From Jutongia huaianensis (GTDB lineage: Bacteria > Bacillota > Clostridia > Lachnospirales > Lachnospiraceae): 53,200 nt of DNA. Each line of letters begins with the position of its first letter. Position 1 is the first letter of the stretch. The translations under genes and the position numbers were made by a program. Location: contig NZ_JACRSX010000020.1 in assembly GCF_014384985.1 (NCBI RefSeq), positions 1-53,200 on the forward strand, read 5' to 3'. Positions 1 through 9,041 of this stretch are shown here, one piece after another. The notes under the pieces are model-generated. The model was not told where the DNA came from, did not search any database, and worked only from the letters and a program-made list of their open reading frames with translations.

Positions 1-22
1 GTTTGTCAAAATGTTTTGCCAT
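1..22 (-). CDS. 5' end of an unidentified gene
   Basis: The complement shows a strong GGAGG ribosome binding site (positions 32-36), then ATG at 22 and the residues MAKHFDK before the window ends. Seven residues are too few to name a product. The gene runs out of the window to the left. Confidence 0.5.
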
Positions 23-110
23 GATAAATTCCTCCTTCAGTACGATACTTTTATTGTATCACTAATCGACGGAATGAAAAGCTCTCACTTTGACTTGTAC
101 TATTTATATT

Positions 111-1362
111 CTAACACCATACCTGATATTTTACTCCCGCAATCGTAACACTTTTCGGAATAACAATGCTTTTCTTTTTGGATTTCTTAGAAAGCTTATA
201 CGCCACCGTCAACTTATCCTTTTTGCTGCTGGTGACTCTATACTGTACTCCATTTTTCCCTTTCAGCTTGCTTCCTACCTTCTGCGGTTTTTATTTCATA
301 AGGACTCTCTTTTGTACCTTCTCCTTTTGGTGTGGTTGGGGTTAAATAATCACTTTTCGCTGCATCACACTGCGTACATTTTCCATCTGTCCCAAAGTCA
401 TGTCCCGTTGCCGGATCATCCGGATCATCCTTCTCGTCGACAGCATGACACCTGGTACAGGTCCTTATAATTTTTCCATTTTCGGTACAGGTATGTGCTT
501 CTGTGCCTGTCTCCTCCCAATCATGCCCCAGAGCCGGTGCTCCACCGGACTTAGACACCCATCGTGTTTCCTCACAAGCAAGACACTTCTCTTCCTGAAG
601 CTCCCCTTCCGTACATGTTGCCTCTTTCGTCTGTCCGATTGCTCCCCACCGATGAGCAGCCGGTATGATTGTGGTGATTTCTCGCTTACAATTTTTGCAG
701 GATTTCTTCTGAAAGCCATCCTTTGTGCAGGTAGCTGCCTGCGTTTCACCATTCACCCATTCATGGTCACATACGTTATAATCAAACAGGATCTCACTCA
801 GCTGCATAACATCTGCACCCTGGTTTGCAGTAAATTCAAACTTATAATATTGATATTTCGTTTCATTACCATCTACTGAAAACGGATACGAAGTATAGTT
901 TTTATCCTGCATCGTAGTATCCCCGGTCACAGAAGCAATCTCTGTCCATGAATTATCCTCATCTTCGAATCTATATGCCTCACATCCATACAGCTTCCAG
1001 GTCTTTGGATTTCTTCCACTTTCGCGTGCGTTATCATTTCCTGTGACAAAGGTATAACCGCCGATCCACACCGGTACAGATGCTTCAATGATCACATACG
1101 CAGAATCAGAAAAGTCACAGCACCATTTTGTGCCATCTGATTCTGTATATTTTCCATCGAAAAGACTTTCATATCCTTCCCCGTAACCACATCCACTTGT
1201 TCCATCAATTCCTTCAAATGTTACCGTTTGCGTCGACTCTGCCGCATTTTCCTCTGCCGCAGCTTTAACCGCTGTCAATGTCAGATCCGGCATCATTCCT
1301 AACAACATCGCCAGGCTGACCAACAGAGCCAGCGTTTTCTTCCATTTTCCTCTCACTTTCAT
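111..1362 (-). pseudogene. Secreted discoidin-like, Cys-repeat surface protein, frameshifted near its 3' end
   Basis: The reading frame from 1362 has a Lys-rich signal peptide (hydrophobic core TLALLVSLAMLLGMM, cleavage probably after AVKAAA). A discoidin-like region follows (about residues 45-195), then four tandem Cys motifs (CKNC, CLAC, CTRC, CTQC) with HxW spacers, seen in Lachnospiraceae surface proteins. Start 1362 is preferred over 1383 because GGAGGT lies just upstream of it. The frame stops at 238, but a second frame continues smoothly to 111 with typical wall-protein sequence (SKLKGKNGVQYRVTSSKK). The switch falls at a five-base homopolymer at 288-292; one base fewer would join the frames. 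The joined end still looks short (YQVWC, then stop). A sequencing error or phase variation cannot be excluded. Confidence 0.65.
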
Positions 1363-1404
1363 ACAATACCTCCATTTGTGCATTCATTCATCAGTCCTAC
1401 TTTG

Positions 1405-1434
1405 ATTATACTATGCAGCGTCTGATAAATACAA
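1405..1434 (-). promoter_or_regulatory. Promoter of the secreted-protein gene
   Basis: On the minus strand TTGTAT (1429-1434) and TATAAT (1405-1410) are separated by 18 bp. The pair sits 43 bp upstream of the chosen start. The CGGT repeat array lies directly upstream. Confidence 0.5.
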
Positions 1435-1456
1435 CACAAAAAGAGATTTTTCGCCT

Positions 1457-1555
1457 GTAAAACGGTATAAATTTCACTTCAAACCGGTACAAATCCTTCC
1501 AATCATAGCGCAAAGCGGTACGAAACTGTTTTTCAGATATTTTCTACCGGTCGAA
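1457..1555 (-). repeat. Four phased CGGT direct repeats, possible LytTR-type operators
   Basis: On the minus strand, elements resembling TTTGTACCGGTTTG recur. Their CGGT cores start at 1463, 1485, 1516 and 1548 in plus coordinates. Spacings are 22, 31 and 32 bp, close to two and three helical turns, so all would face one side of the DNA. They sit upstream of the secreted-protein promoter and downstream of a LytTR regulator gene. Binding by that regulator is inferred from position and repeat form only. Confidence 0.45.
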
Positions 1556-1587
1556 TATAAAGTTAAGCCGGCACTTTCCTATACACT

Positions 1588-1630
1588 AAAAAAGCCGCCA
1601 GACTACGGATATACTCCACAGCCTGACGGC
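1588..1630 (-). terminator. Rho-independent terminator of the gal-LytTR operon
   Basis: On the minus strand GCCGTCAG pairs with CTGGCGGC (one wobble) around an unpaired region of about 21 nt, then six T residues follow. It begins 9 bp after the stop codon of the LytTR/PAS gene. Confidence 0.75.
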
Positions 1631-1638
1631 GGTTTCTA

Positions 1639-2424
1639 TTATGATCTTCCAAAAAGCATTTTTACGACTCCATCCGGTTCACATTCACTCCGGATATGCA
1701 AAACATCATCCTGATTCAGCAGGATGCAGCCACAATGTCCCTCAAAAGTCGGAAAACATACGATCAGCAGATCCGCATCGATCTCCGGACTGTACTCATT
1801 CATGGACAGCGTTTCTCCATACAAAATCGTCCGCTCGTATCCCCGAAGCCACTTTTCATCCATATCCGGAAAGATACTTCGAAAGCTGTGACCGATTATC
1901 TTTTCCAAGGGCATTCCTTCCAGTCTCGCTAATGCAGGGTTTCCATACCGGAATACCCAGTCGATCGCCCGGAAATCGTCCTCAAATATCATCTCAATAT
2001 CCGCAAAAGCAAAGGGCATATGCTCAAACCCTTTATAGTATTCACAATATTCGGCGGTGGAAACAGGCGTCCCTATCGTTGAAAATCCCCGTATGACCCT
2101 TTTTCTCTGACGATACAGCTTTTCATCAATCTCCTTTTTGCGGCTTTGGGTATAATCCAGTATTTCCCCGTTATTCAGATTGATGGTATCGGTAATACTG
2201 TATACCGCGATCGCAGATACAAGACACCCCCGGCGCACCTCGATAAAAGCTGTCCCTAGCAGTTCCGAAAGCTCCCTATAGGTCATTCTCGTTTCCAGAA
2301 CCTCACCTCTGTTCATATGTATATCTGCATACTTCCGGCGCATATGAACGTATAGGATATCCCGTACCGAAATTGTCACCCTCCGACGATGGGAAATGAT
2401 CGTAATTTTTTGTTCCTTCTGCAT
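1639..2424 (-). CDS. LytTR DNA-binding regulator with C-terminal PAS-like domain
   Basis: The 261-residue protein starts with a LytTR fold (about residues 5-100; typical segments DILYVHMRRKYADIHM and FIEVRRGCLVS). A PAS-like domain follows (about 125-255, with FRYGNPALARLEGMPLEKII and GHSFRSIFP). This order is unusual, since LytTR domains mostly follow a receiver. No receiver or membrane segment is present, so a cytosolic one-component regulator sensing a ligand through PAS is inferred. The ATG lies 1 bp after the galE stop and lacks a good ribosome binding site, which suggests translational coupling to galE. Possible targets are the CGGT repeats next door. The ligand is unknown. Confidence 0.75.
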   Translation of the reverse strand: MQKEQKITIISHRRRVTISVRDILYVHMRRKYADIHMNRGEVLETRMTYRELSELLGTAFIEVRRGCLVSAIAVYSITDTINLNNGEILDYTQSRKKEIDEKLYRQRKRVIRGFSTIGTPVSTAEYCEYYKGFEHMPFAFADIEMIFEDDFRAIDWVFRYGNPALARLEGMPLEKIIGHSFRSIFPDMDEKWLRGYERTILYGETLSMNEYSPEIDADLLIVCFPTFEGHCGCILLNQDDVLHIRSECEPDGVVKMLFGRS

Positions 2425-2425
2425 T

Positions 2426-3451
2426 TTATTGATTCTCTGTATTGTATCCGTCCGGATTCATGGTCTGCCATCTCCAGGAATCTGCACACATTTCCTCAAT
2501 CCCATACTGTGCCTCCCAGCCCAGCTCCTTTTTGGCTAAGGATGCATCGGAGTAGCATGTCGCAATATCACCGGGACGTCTCGCCTTGATCTGATATGGA
2601 ATCTCCTTGCCGCAGGCTTTTCCAAATGCCTTGATCACATCAAGAACACTGTATCCCTTTCCGGTTCCCAGGTTGTAGATCTTAACTCCCGGATGCTCCA
2701 TCAGCTTGTTGATCGCCTTAACGTGTCCCTTTGCCAGATCTACTACATGAATATAATCACGTACTCCGGTTCCGTCCGGTGTATCATAGTCATTCCCGAA
2801 GACACCGACACACTCCAGCTTACCGATCGCCACCTGTGCCACATAAGGGAGCAGGTTGTTTGGGATCCCCTTCGGATCCTCGCCGATCAGACCGCTTTTG
2901 TGGGCTCCAATCGGATTGAAATAACGAAGAAGGATCACGTTCCACTCCTGGTCTGCTGTATGGAAATCCGTCAGGATCTGCTCCAGCATATGCTTTGTCC
3001 AACCGTAAGGATTGGTACATACGCCCTTTGGACATTCCTCTGTGATCGGGATAAATGCAGGGTCTCCATAAACCGTTGCAGAGGATGAAAAGATAATGTT
3101 TTTGCAGCCGTTCTCCCGCATCGCCTTGCACAGATTCAGGGTGCCGCCGATATTATTTTCATAGTACTCCAATGGCTTGGAGACAGACTCTCCCACCGCC
3201 TTAAGCCCCGCAAAATGGATCACGGCATCGGGCTTTTCCTTTGAAAAAATGCTGCTCATTGCATTATAGTCTCTGATATCGCTGTTATAGAAGGTCAGCT
3301 CCTTCCCGGTAATCTCCTGCACTCTCTGTACTGCCTTCTCGCTAGCATTGTACAGGTTATCCACGATAACTACCTCATAACCTTCATTTAAAAGCTCCAC
3401 GCAGGTATGACTTCCTATGTACCCTGCTCCACCTGTAACTAAAATCTTCAT
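2426..3451 (-). CDS. galE: UDP-glucose 4-epimerase
   Basis: GalE interconverts UDP-galactose and UDP-glucose in the Leloir pathway. The 341-residue length is normal for the family. Visible features are the N-terminal NAD-binding motif GGAGYIGSH, the SSSATVYG segment with the catalytic Ser/Thr, and the YxxxK pair in YGWTK. RYFNPIGAH and GTGVRDYIHVVDLA are typical GalE signatures. It lies 48 bp downstream of galK on the same strand and 1 bp upstream of the LytTR/PAS gene, forming a galactose operon with a regulator at its end. Confidence 0.95.
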   Translation of the reverse strand: MKILVTGGAGYIGSHTCVELLNEGYEVVIVDNLYNASEKAVQRVQEITGKELTFYNSDIRDYNAMSSIFSKEKPDAVIHFAGLKAVGESVSKPLEYYENNIGGTLNLCKAMRENGCKNIIFSSSATVYGDPAFIPITEECPKGVCTNPYGWTKHMLEQILTDFHTADQEWNVILLRYFNPIGAHKSGLIGEDPKGIPNNLLPYVAQVAIGKLECVGVFGNDYDTPDGTGVRDYIHVVDLAKGHVKAINKLMEHPGVKIYNLGTGKGYSVLDVIKAFGKACGKEIPYQIKARRPGDIATCYSDASLAKKELGWEAQYGIEEMCADSWRWQTMNPDGYNTENQ

Positions 3452-3499
3452 AGCGAACCTCCCTTTCGTCCTTGCTTTTATGTCTATCTGAAGGGTTCA

Positions 3500-4783
3500 T
3501 CATAAAACTCGTATGCCACCCTGCAAACGCACCTTTAATACGTGACAGCTGTCGTCCCCGTAGATTGCTTCGATCTGCTCCTTGTAAGCAGCCACTGCCT
3601 CATTTTTTACAAATGCCTGGATCGTGCCGGCAAAACCGCCGCCATGGACACGGCACACACCGTTCTCCCCCAGAATACTCTCACTGACTGCCAGAGCAAC
3701 GGTTACATTCTGGGAATCCACATCCTTTGGACTGTAAATGTTCTGCAGGTATTTTGCAGAGGAATCTCCGCTTGCCTTGATCACACTTAAAAATCCCGGA
3801 TAATCAGACTCCTCCAGTGATTTCACGCCCCGTAGAACCCTCTCCTCTTCCTCATAGAAATGAATGGCACGAAGTACCGCTCTGCCGGAAGTCTCTTTCC
3901 AAAGCTTGGGAAGCTCTTTAAAAAATGTCTCCCTCGGCACTTCTCTTAAATGCTCCCTGCCCAGAGCCTGTGCCACCTGATTCATCTCTGCCGGTACTGC
4001 GGCATAGTCCGGTGTCAGATCGGCATGAGATCCTTTGGTATCCACAATACAAAGGCTTAAGCCTGCCTTTTCAAAATCGGTGTGTACCTGCCTGACCTCC
4101 GGATGCTCCTTCTCCTTAAAGTCAATAAAGATCATACCGCCAACACTACAAGCCATCTGGTCCATCAGACCACATGGCTTGCCAAAATATATATTCTCTG
4201 CATACTGGCCGATCTGGGCAATCTCGATGCTGGAAACTTTCATATCATTGTAGAGCCCGGAAAGGATCGTGCCGATCAGGCTCTCAAATGCTGCGGAAGA
4301 AGACATCCCAGCTCCCATCAGCACATCACTGGTAATATATGCCGTAAAGCCGCCGACCTTGTGACCACGCTCCTTCATCCCCGCTGCAACTCCACGGATC
4401 AATGCTGTGGTGGTGCTTTGCTCCTCTTCCTTCATAGAAAGATCCGCTACATCAACCTCCTCCATCGGGAAATCTCCGGATACCAAACGGATCACCGGCT
4501 CCTCTGCCTTTGCCACGATCGCAATGGCATCCAGATTAATCGAAGTCGCAAGCACCATACCATTCTGATGGTCCGTATGATTGCCACATACCTCACTGCG
4601 CCCCGGCGCACTATATATCTCAATTTCCTTTTCGGAAGGGAATAACTCGGTAAACCGGTCAATCGCCCGGATATACCGCTCTCTATTATAAGGAACTCTC
4701 TGCTCATCCACATAGATTTCCTTGATCCTCTGATCCAGTGATCCCTGCTCCAGAGATCCCCGTACACTCATGATTTTCTGCAT
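3500..4783 (-). CDS. galK: Galactokinase
   Basis: Galactokinase phosphorylates galactose with ATP. The 427-residue GHMP-family protein shows the galactokinase signature (GRSEVCGNHTDHQNG), the ATP-binding loop MGAGMSSSAAFESLIG and the C-terminal GHMP motif CRVHGGGFAGTIQAF. It is somewhat longer than the usual 390 residues because of an N-terminal extension. A GGAGG ribosome binding site precedes the ATG. It is the first gene of a galK-galE-LytTR operon. galT is absent from the window. Confidence 0.93.
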   Translation of the reverse strand: MQKIMSVRGSLEQGSLDQRIKEIYVDEQRVPYNRERYIRAIDRFTELFPSEKEIEIYSAPGRSEVCGNHTDHQNGMVLATSINLDAIAIVAKAEEPVIRLVSGDFPMEEVDVADLSMKEEEQSTTTALIRGVAAGMKERGHKVGGFTAYITSDVLMGAGMSSSAAFESLIGTILSGLYNDMKVSSIEIAQIGQYAENIYFGKPCGLMDQMACSVGGMIFIDFKEKEHPEVRQVHTDFEKAGLSLCIVDTKGSHADLTPDYAAVPAEMNQVAQALGREHLREVPRETFFKELPKLWKETSGRAVLRAIHFYEEEERVLRGVKSLEESDYPGFLSVIKASGDSSAKYLQNIYSPKDVDSQNVTVALAVSESILGENGVCRVHGGGFAGTIQAFVKNEAVAAYKEQIEAIYGDDSCHVLKVRLQGGIRVL

Positions 4784-4818
4784 GTCTTTTCCTCCATGTC
4801 ATATTTGTTACCTCATAA

Positions 4819-4847
4819 AGTGTACCATATCAGGTTTCGTAATGCAA
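4819..4847 (-). promoter_or_regulatory. Sigma-A type promoter of the galK operon
   Basis: On the minus strand TTGCAT (4842-4847) and TACACT (4819-4824) are separated by 17 bp, about 35 bp upstream of the galK start. No galactose operator could be defined by eye. Confidence 0.6.
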
Positions 4848-4863
4848 CAAATGCCGGTCACTC

Positions 4864-6048
4864 TTAATATGAACGAAAACATTCCTTCATTTTTTCCAGA
4901 CGACACAAAGCTTCGTCCAGAGTTTTCTTTTCCCGTGCAAAATGCAGCCGGATCAGATGATTGACATCCTCTTTGAAAAAGCTGGAGCCCGGAACTGCTG
5001 CCACGCCAATATTTTTGATCATCCATTCACAAAATTCCAGATCTGAGAATCCAGGAAACTGCGGAAGCTCCAAAAAGTCTGATATATCGATCAGCACAAA
5101 ATACGTTCCCTGTGGTACATTATGCTTCAGACCAATTTTATCCAGTCCCTTTAGAAAATAATTTCTTTTTTCTGTGTAAGTCTGTAGCAGCTTCTCATAA
5201 TACTCATCCGAGAATTTCAACCCCACCGTTGCTGCCTCCTGGAGAGGCGCTGCCGCTCCAACCGTCAGGAAATCATGAACCTTCTTGGCCGCTTCAAAGA
5301 CCTTCTCAGGTCCGATCAGATAGCCAAGCCGCCATCCTGTAATAGAGTATGTTTTTGACAATGAATTGCAGGTAATGGTATGCTCATACATTCCCGGAAG
5401 GGAAGCCATACAAATATGCTTATTCGGTGCATATACCATATGTTCATACACTTCATCCGTCACAACAAATGCATCATATCTGACTGCCAGTTCACCGATT
5501 GCCATCAGCTCATCCCTGCGAAAAACTTTTCCGCACGGGTTCGATGGATTACAGACGATGATCGCTTTTGCGCCATCCCGAAATCCCTGTTCTACCAGCG
5601 TAATATCGAACTCATACTCCGGCGGAATCAACGGAATATAAATGGGATCGGCTCCGGAAAGAATCGCATCTGCACCATAATTTTCATAAAACGGAGAAAA
5701 TACCATCACCTTGTCACCGGGATTACAGATTGTCATCATGGCACACATCATAGCTTCCGTTCCACCACAGGTAACAACGATTTCTTTATTGGGATCGATC
5801 GCCCTGTGAATTGCTTTTCCCTGCTTCTGCGCCAATGCCTCCCGGAAATTCGGAGCACCAAAGGTTACAGAATACTGATGCGGTCCCTTATACGCCGCCT
5901 CCGCAAGCGCATCCATTATTTCTTTCGGTGGATCAAAGTCAGGAAATCCCTGGGATAAATTGATGGCTCCATATTCATCACTGATACGCGTCATTCTCCG
6001 GATCACAGAATCCGTAAAGGTTTGTACTCTTTTACTTAATTCAGGCAT
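4864..6048 (-). CDS. PLP-dependent class I/II aminotransferase
   Basis: The 394-residue protein has the fold-type I aminotransferase signatures: the N-terminal INLSQGFPDFDPP, the cofactor-contact motif NPSNPCGKVF, and the Schiff-base lysine in NSLSKTYSITGWRLGY. It resembles aromatic/aspartate or kynurenine-type transaminases; the substrate cannot be told from sequence alone. The stop lies only 17 bp before the galK -35 box, so it is a separate unit upstream of the gal operon. A cytosolic amino-acid role is inferred. Confidence 0.85.
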   Translation of the reverse strand: MPELSKRVQTFTDSVIRRMTRISDEYGAINLSQGFPDFDPPKEIMDALAEAAYKGPHQYSVTFGAPNFREALAQKQGKAIHRAIDPNKEIVVTCGGTEAMMCAMMTICNPGDKVMVFSPFYENYGADAILSGADPIYIPLIPPEYEFDITLVEQGFRDGAKAIIVCNPSNPCGKVFRRDELMAIGELAVRYDAFVVTDEVYEHMVYAPNKHICMASLPGMYEHTITCNSLSKTYSITGWRLGYLIGPEKVFEAAKKVHDFLTVGAAAPLQEAATVGLKFSDEYYEKLLQTYTEKRNYFLKGLDKIGLKHNVPQGTYFVLIDISDFLELPQFPGFSDLEFCEWMIKNIGVAAVPGSSFFKEDVNHLIRLHFAREKKTLDEALCRLEKMKECFRSY

Positions 6049-6075
6049 TTTTATTTTCTTCCTGATGCAACAGCC

Positions 6076-6405
6076 TCAATCACTTGAAGCTTTTTTACGA
6101 CCTTGTTTGTCCTGCCCGTTTTCTCCATTGTTCCATTCTATCTCATTTTCTACAATATTGAATCGTTTAAATTCCGGAATGGAAGCATTGTAATATTGTT
6201 CAAGAATAGATGGGTCTTTCGAAAGGGAGTACAGCATAGTGACACTGGAAGGATAAAGCACCTTATCCAGTTTGCAGGATCGAAGCTTATTGAAGCCTTC
6301 TACCTCTTTGGAGCAAAGAATCTGTTTGATAAATTCTAATTCTCCCTGATCCTTTACCAGATGGCATATGTTACTTTTGAATACATCAAATGAGCTTCGT
6401 TCCAT
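6076..6405 (-). CDS. Small conserved hypothetical protein, possibly internally shortened
   Basis: The 109-residue protein resembles a family I remember from Firmicutes (FKSNICHLVKDQGELEFI near the start, SIPEFKRFNIVENE near the end), often beside small accessory genes. Compared with that memory, a central segment of about 20-25 residues seems to be missing around residues 35-40, so this may be a decayed copy. The ribosome binding site is weak and distant. No function is proposed. It sits 27 bp upstream of the aminotransferase start. Confidence 0.5.
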   Translation of the reverse strand: MERSSFDVFKSNICHLVKDQGELEFIKQILCSKEVEGFNKLRSCKLDKVLYPSSVTMLYSLSKDPSILEQYYNASIPEFKRFNIVENEIEWNNGENGQDKQGRKKASSD

Positions 6406-6458
6406 AAAATGTGTGCCTTCCGTTATGCACCGTACTTTTTCTTGTGCACTTTTTCTCT

Positions 6459-7943
6459 CTAATAAATATCCTTCGTCTCAACAGAAGCTTTTAATTCATT
6501 GGCAAGCTCATATATATTGTTGAGTATTATTTTACAATCCTTCATGCCCTCTACCGTGGAATCTGATACCTTGATGCCCTCCGCAGATGCAGCCGCAACC
6601 TCTTCTCCTGTTGCCGACAGATGTGATATATTATCCGATATCACTGACGTTGAATCAAGTATTTTATTGATGCTCTGCTCTGCAACATGTATGCTTGACA
6701 TCAGCACATCCATTGTATTGCCTACTTCAACAAATGTTTTTTCTGTTTCATCAATAAGTGCGTTCTGTTTATCAACGGATAACACAGATTCATTGATACT
6801 CTCGTTCGCTTTTTGGGTATCTTCATTCAGCTTATGTATGATATTTGTAATACTTTCAGAAGCCTTCTTGGTCTGTTCCGAAAGCTGACGGATTTCCTCC
6901 GCAACGACCGCAAACCCCTTTCCCGCTTCTCCTGCGCGGGCTGCCTCAATCGACGCATTCAGTGCAAGAAGATTTGTCCTTGCGGATATATTAACGATAT
7001 CCCCAACAAAATTCTGTACATCATTAACCTTCTCTGTAAGACCACTTATTACATCAACAATGATATTACTTGCGTCCTGTACATTCTGTGCCTGTTCTTT
7101 TAATTGACCAACAACCACCTTGCTGTTATTTACCGATTCATCTGTCTTATCAGATGCACTTATCATCTGATTAATTTCTTTTTCCGCCATATCCGTGTTT
7201 TCCTGAATCTCAGAACACATAACCGCCTGTCTCTGGATTGCCTCTGCCGTACTTTCCGTGCTGTCTGCGATATCCCCCATAGAGCTGTGGCTGATATCTA
7301 TACTTTTCTCAAGTTCATTCAGCATAGTCATCGCTTTTTCAAACTCGTCAGAAATATTATCCGCAATAACAACCATTTTCGTATTGCTTTCATTCTGTTT
7401 TGCAGCCGCCTCCTCAATCCGGGATACCTTCTCGCCAAAATACTGAATCAATATATTCGCTATATTGATCGATATGATCGTCACAAGAATGATTACAAGG
7501 ATAGCTAATATCCTGCTTGATAACAGTTCCGAATTGCTACTGTCAAAATCCCTTATTAATCGCACAATATTTGCTAATATAGCTAAACCATTGGCACAAT
7601 ACATCAATCTTTTATTAAGATAAACCATAACGGAAATAATCATCGGAATTCCATATGTCCACACGGTATCCGTAGAATTCAGTAATACAACAACAACATA
7701 TCCAATCGCTATATTTACTGATAATAGAACCTCACATGTATGTGTTTTCTTTTTCATTATGTATGCTGCGATTGATGCAATCATAACAACCAACGCTGTG
7801 ATAAACTGTATTATAATCCTGCCTGCCCGTTCTCCCTTTGAAACTCCTAATGCCGCTAAGACTGTTACTGCAATAAACCCAAATACTATCAGAATCGTGA
7901 TCAGTACCATCCTGTTTGCTCTCTGATATTGATTTTCTGTCAT
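6459..7943 (-). CDS. Methyl-accepting chemotaxis protein with multi-helix membrane domain
   Basis: The first 170 residues hold about six hydrophobic helices with no sizeable extracellular loop. No clear HAMP domain follows. A cytoplasmic coiled-coil signalling domain occupies residues 180-494. The CheA/CheW-contact tip is intact ([20 protein letters not shown], then [18 protein letters not shown]). With no periplasmic sensor it may sense membrane state, energy or an intracellular ligand; this is inference. No other chemotaxis genes are nearby. GAGGAGG precedes the ATG. Confidence 0.9.
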   Translation of the reverse strand: MTENQYQRANRMVLITILIVFGFIAVTVLAALGVSKGERAGRIIIQFITALVVMIASIAAYIMKKKTHTCEVLLSVNIAIGYVVVVLLNSTDTVWTYGIPMIISVMVYLNKRLMYCANGLAILANIVRLIRDFDSSNSELLSSRILAILVIILVTIISINIANILIQYFGEKVSRIEEAAAKQNESNTKMVVIADNISDEFEKAMTMLNELEKSIDISHSSMGDIADSTESTAEAIQRQAVMCSEIQENTDMAEKEINQMISASDKTDESVNNSKVVVGQLKEQAQNVQDASNIIVDVISGLTEKVNDVQNFVGDIVNISARTNLLALNASIEAARAGEAGKGFAVVAEEIRQLSEQTKKASESITNIIHKLNEDTQKANESINESVLSVDKQNALIDETEKTFVEVGNTMDVLMSSIHVAEQSINKILDSTSVISDNISHLSATGEEVAAASAEGIKVSDSTVEGMKDCKIILNNIYELANELKASVETKDIY

Positions 7944-8039
7944 ATTTTTCCTCCTCGTTCTCCTTATAAATTTTCCTATACCTTCATAACCTTGCGTACA
8001 ACAAATAATTATTTCTGTTTACTGTACCATACCAGTTTT

Positions 8040-8067
8040 ATTATATCGCAAATTATGTTGATTTCAA
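8040..8067 (-). promoter_or_regulatory. Promoter of the chemoreceptor gene
   Basis: On the minus strand TTGAAA (8062-8067) and a perfect TATAAT (8040-8045) are separated by 16 bp, giving a leader of nearly 100 nt before the ATG at 7943. Confidence 0.55.
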
Positions 8068-8150
8068 GATTTTTTTATCGGCACCGGTCACTTTTTCTAT
8101 GTGAAGACAAGAGAATACCCCATTTATATGCAATCCATTTGACGCACTTT

Positions 8151-8435
8151 TCATTTTGTAAATCCATTTTTAGTCCTATTTCTTTCCGGCTTATACTCCG
8201 ACAGAAATAATCCTATCAAAGTAAGTACCGTTCCTATTCCGGCTAATAAGGTCAGTTTCTCATGTAAAATTAGTACAGAAGTAATGACCGTTATCACCGG
8301 AACCATATAGATATAAACGCTTGTCTTTACTGCGCCCAACTCTTTTACTGCAAAATTCCATGTCACAAAGCAAAGCGCAGAAGCTCCCAATCCCAAATAC
8401 AAAATATCTAGCTGCTTAGCTCGTTTTCTACACAA
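8151..8435 (-). pseudogene. C-terminal fragment of an EamA/DMT-family transporter
   Basis: About 94 residues match the last helices of a drug/metabolite transporter of the EamA type ([20 protein letters not shown], then [20 protein letters not shown]). A complete protein would be about 290-300 residues. The 5' part is missing, and the frame begins abruptly next to the terminator at 8434-8465, so recombination has cut the gene. No ribosome binding site is visible. It is probably non-functional. Confidence 0.75.
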
Positions 8436-8465
8436 AAAATAGGCAGGCCTCTTTCGGACTGCCTA
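8434..8465 (-). terminator. Rho-independent terminator at a recombination junction
   Basis: On the minus strand TAGGCAG pairs with CTGCCTA around a 12-nt loop, followed by six T residues. It would end transcripts carrying the small gene at 8543-8653. It abuts the broken end of the EamA fragment. Confidence 0.75.
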
Positions 8466-8542
8466 CCCGCCAATGGGATATTCGGATTAAGGCATTACCC
8501 ACACCTCCCTACGGACATTACTATTATATTCAAACATTACTA

Positions 8543-8653
8543 TTAAAATTCACTGATTTCATCGTATAGTATCTCCCATTGTTCCTGCATAGCTGCAGTA
8601 ACAGCATCGTCATAACCATAGGTAAATCCAAATCTTCTACTATCATTCGTCAT
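8543..8653 (-). CDS. 36-residue peptide; 5' end lies in the 145-bp repeat
   Basis: A strong ribosome binding site (AGGAGG) precedes ATG at 8653. The peptide begins MTNDSRRFGFTYGYDDAV and ends in DEISEF. Its first 24 residues are identical to the start of the frame at 14460, where a different C-terminus follows. Copy 1 therefore appears truncated or re-joined. In copy 2 the continuation resembles a MazF/PemK toxin. Function unknown. Confidence 0.4.
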   Translation of the reverse strand: MTNDSRRFGFTYGYDDAVTAAMQEQWEILYDEISEF

Positions 8654-8726
8654 TGTCTGTTTCCTCCTGATTCTATCTGCCGTCATGTAATATGGTTCCT
8701 GTATCACACGACTAAATCTTCTTGTC
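8582..8726. repeat. Direct repeat, left copy (145 bp), bracketing a Ktr operon
   Basis: This copy and the one at 14389-14533 are in the same orientation and differ at about 4 of 145 positions. They enclose 5.7 kb holding ktrB, ktrA, a membrane peptide, a sensor kinase and a response regulator. Each copy carries a ribosome binding site and the start of the MTNDSRRFG gene. No insertion-sequence ends or integrase are attached. Confidence 0.9.
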
Positions 8727-8741
8727 TGATTTTTATTGCAC

Positions 8742-8772
8742 AAAAAAAGAAAGTGTATTTCAACTTTCTTTT
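8742..8772 (-). terminator. Terminator of the Ktr/two-component operon
   Basis: On the minus strand AAAAGAAAGT pairs perfectly with ACTTTCTTTT around an 8-nt loop and runs into further T residues. It lies about 270 bp after the response-regulator stop. Confidence 0.6.
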
Positions 8773-9041
8773 CTTAATCTTACCTACACTATATAATCAT
8801 CTCTGATAGATTCTATATCTTTTCTCTAACTCCACGGAATTATTTGTTCTCTTTGCAAGAGGAGTAGAATTTCCATTACGCAATTCATATCTGCAAAACC
8901 GAAATATTACACCCAGCCCCGCACATACTCTTGATATCTCTTGACACTGCACCGGAACTGCTTCCCTCACCAGAGCGGCGAACCGGTGTTTGCGATAATG
9001 ACGCAGAATATGTCGGTGGATGTATTGCCGAACGTTACCCC
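8773..9041. other. Non-coding stretch, nothing recognised
   Basis: About 270 bp between the terminator and the response regulator. It is G+C-richer than its surroundings around 8930-9040. A short plus-strand frame there (ending RYPLAVSL and running into the regulator) has no convincing ribosome binding site. I see no RNA motif. Confidence 0.4.
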
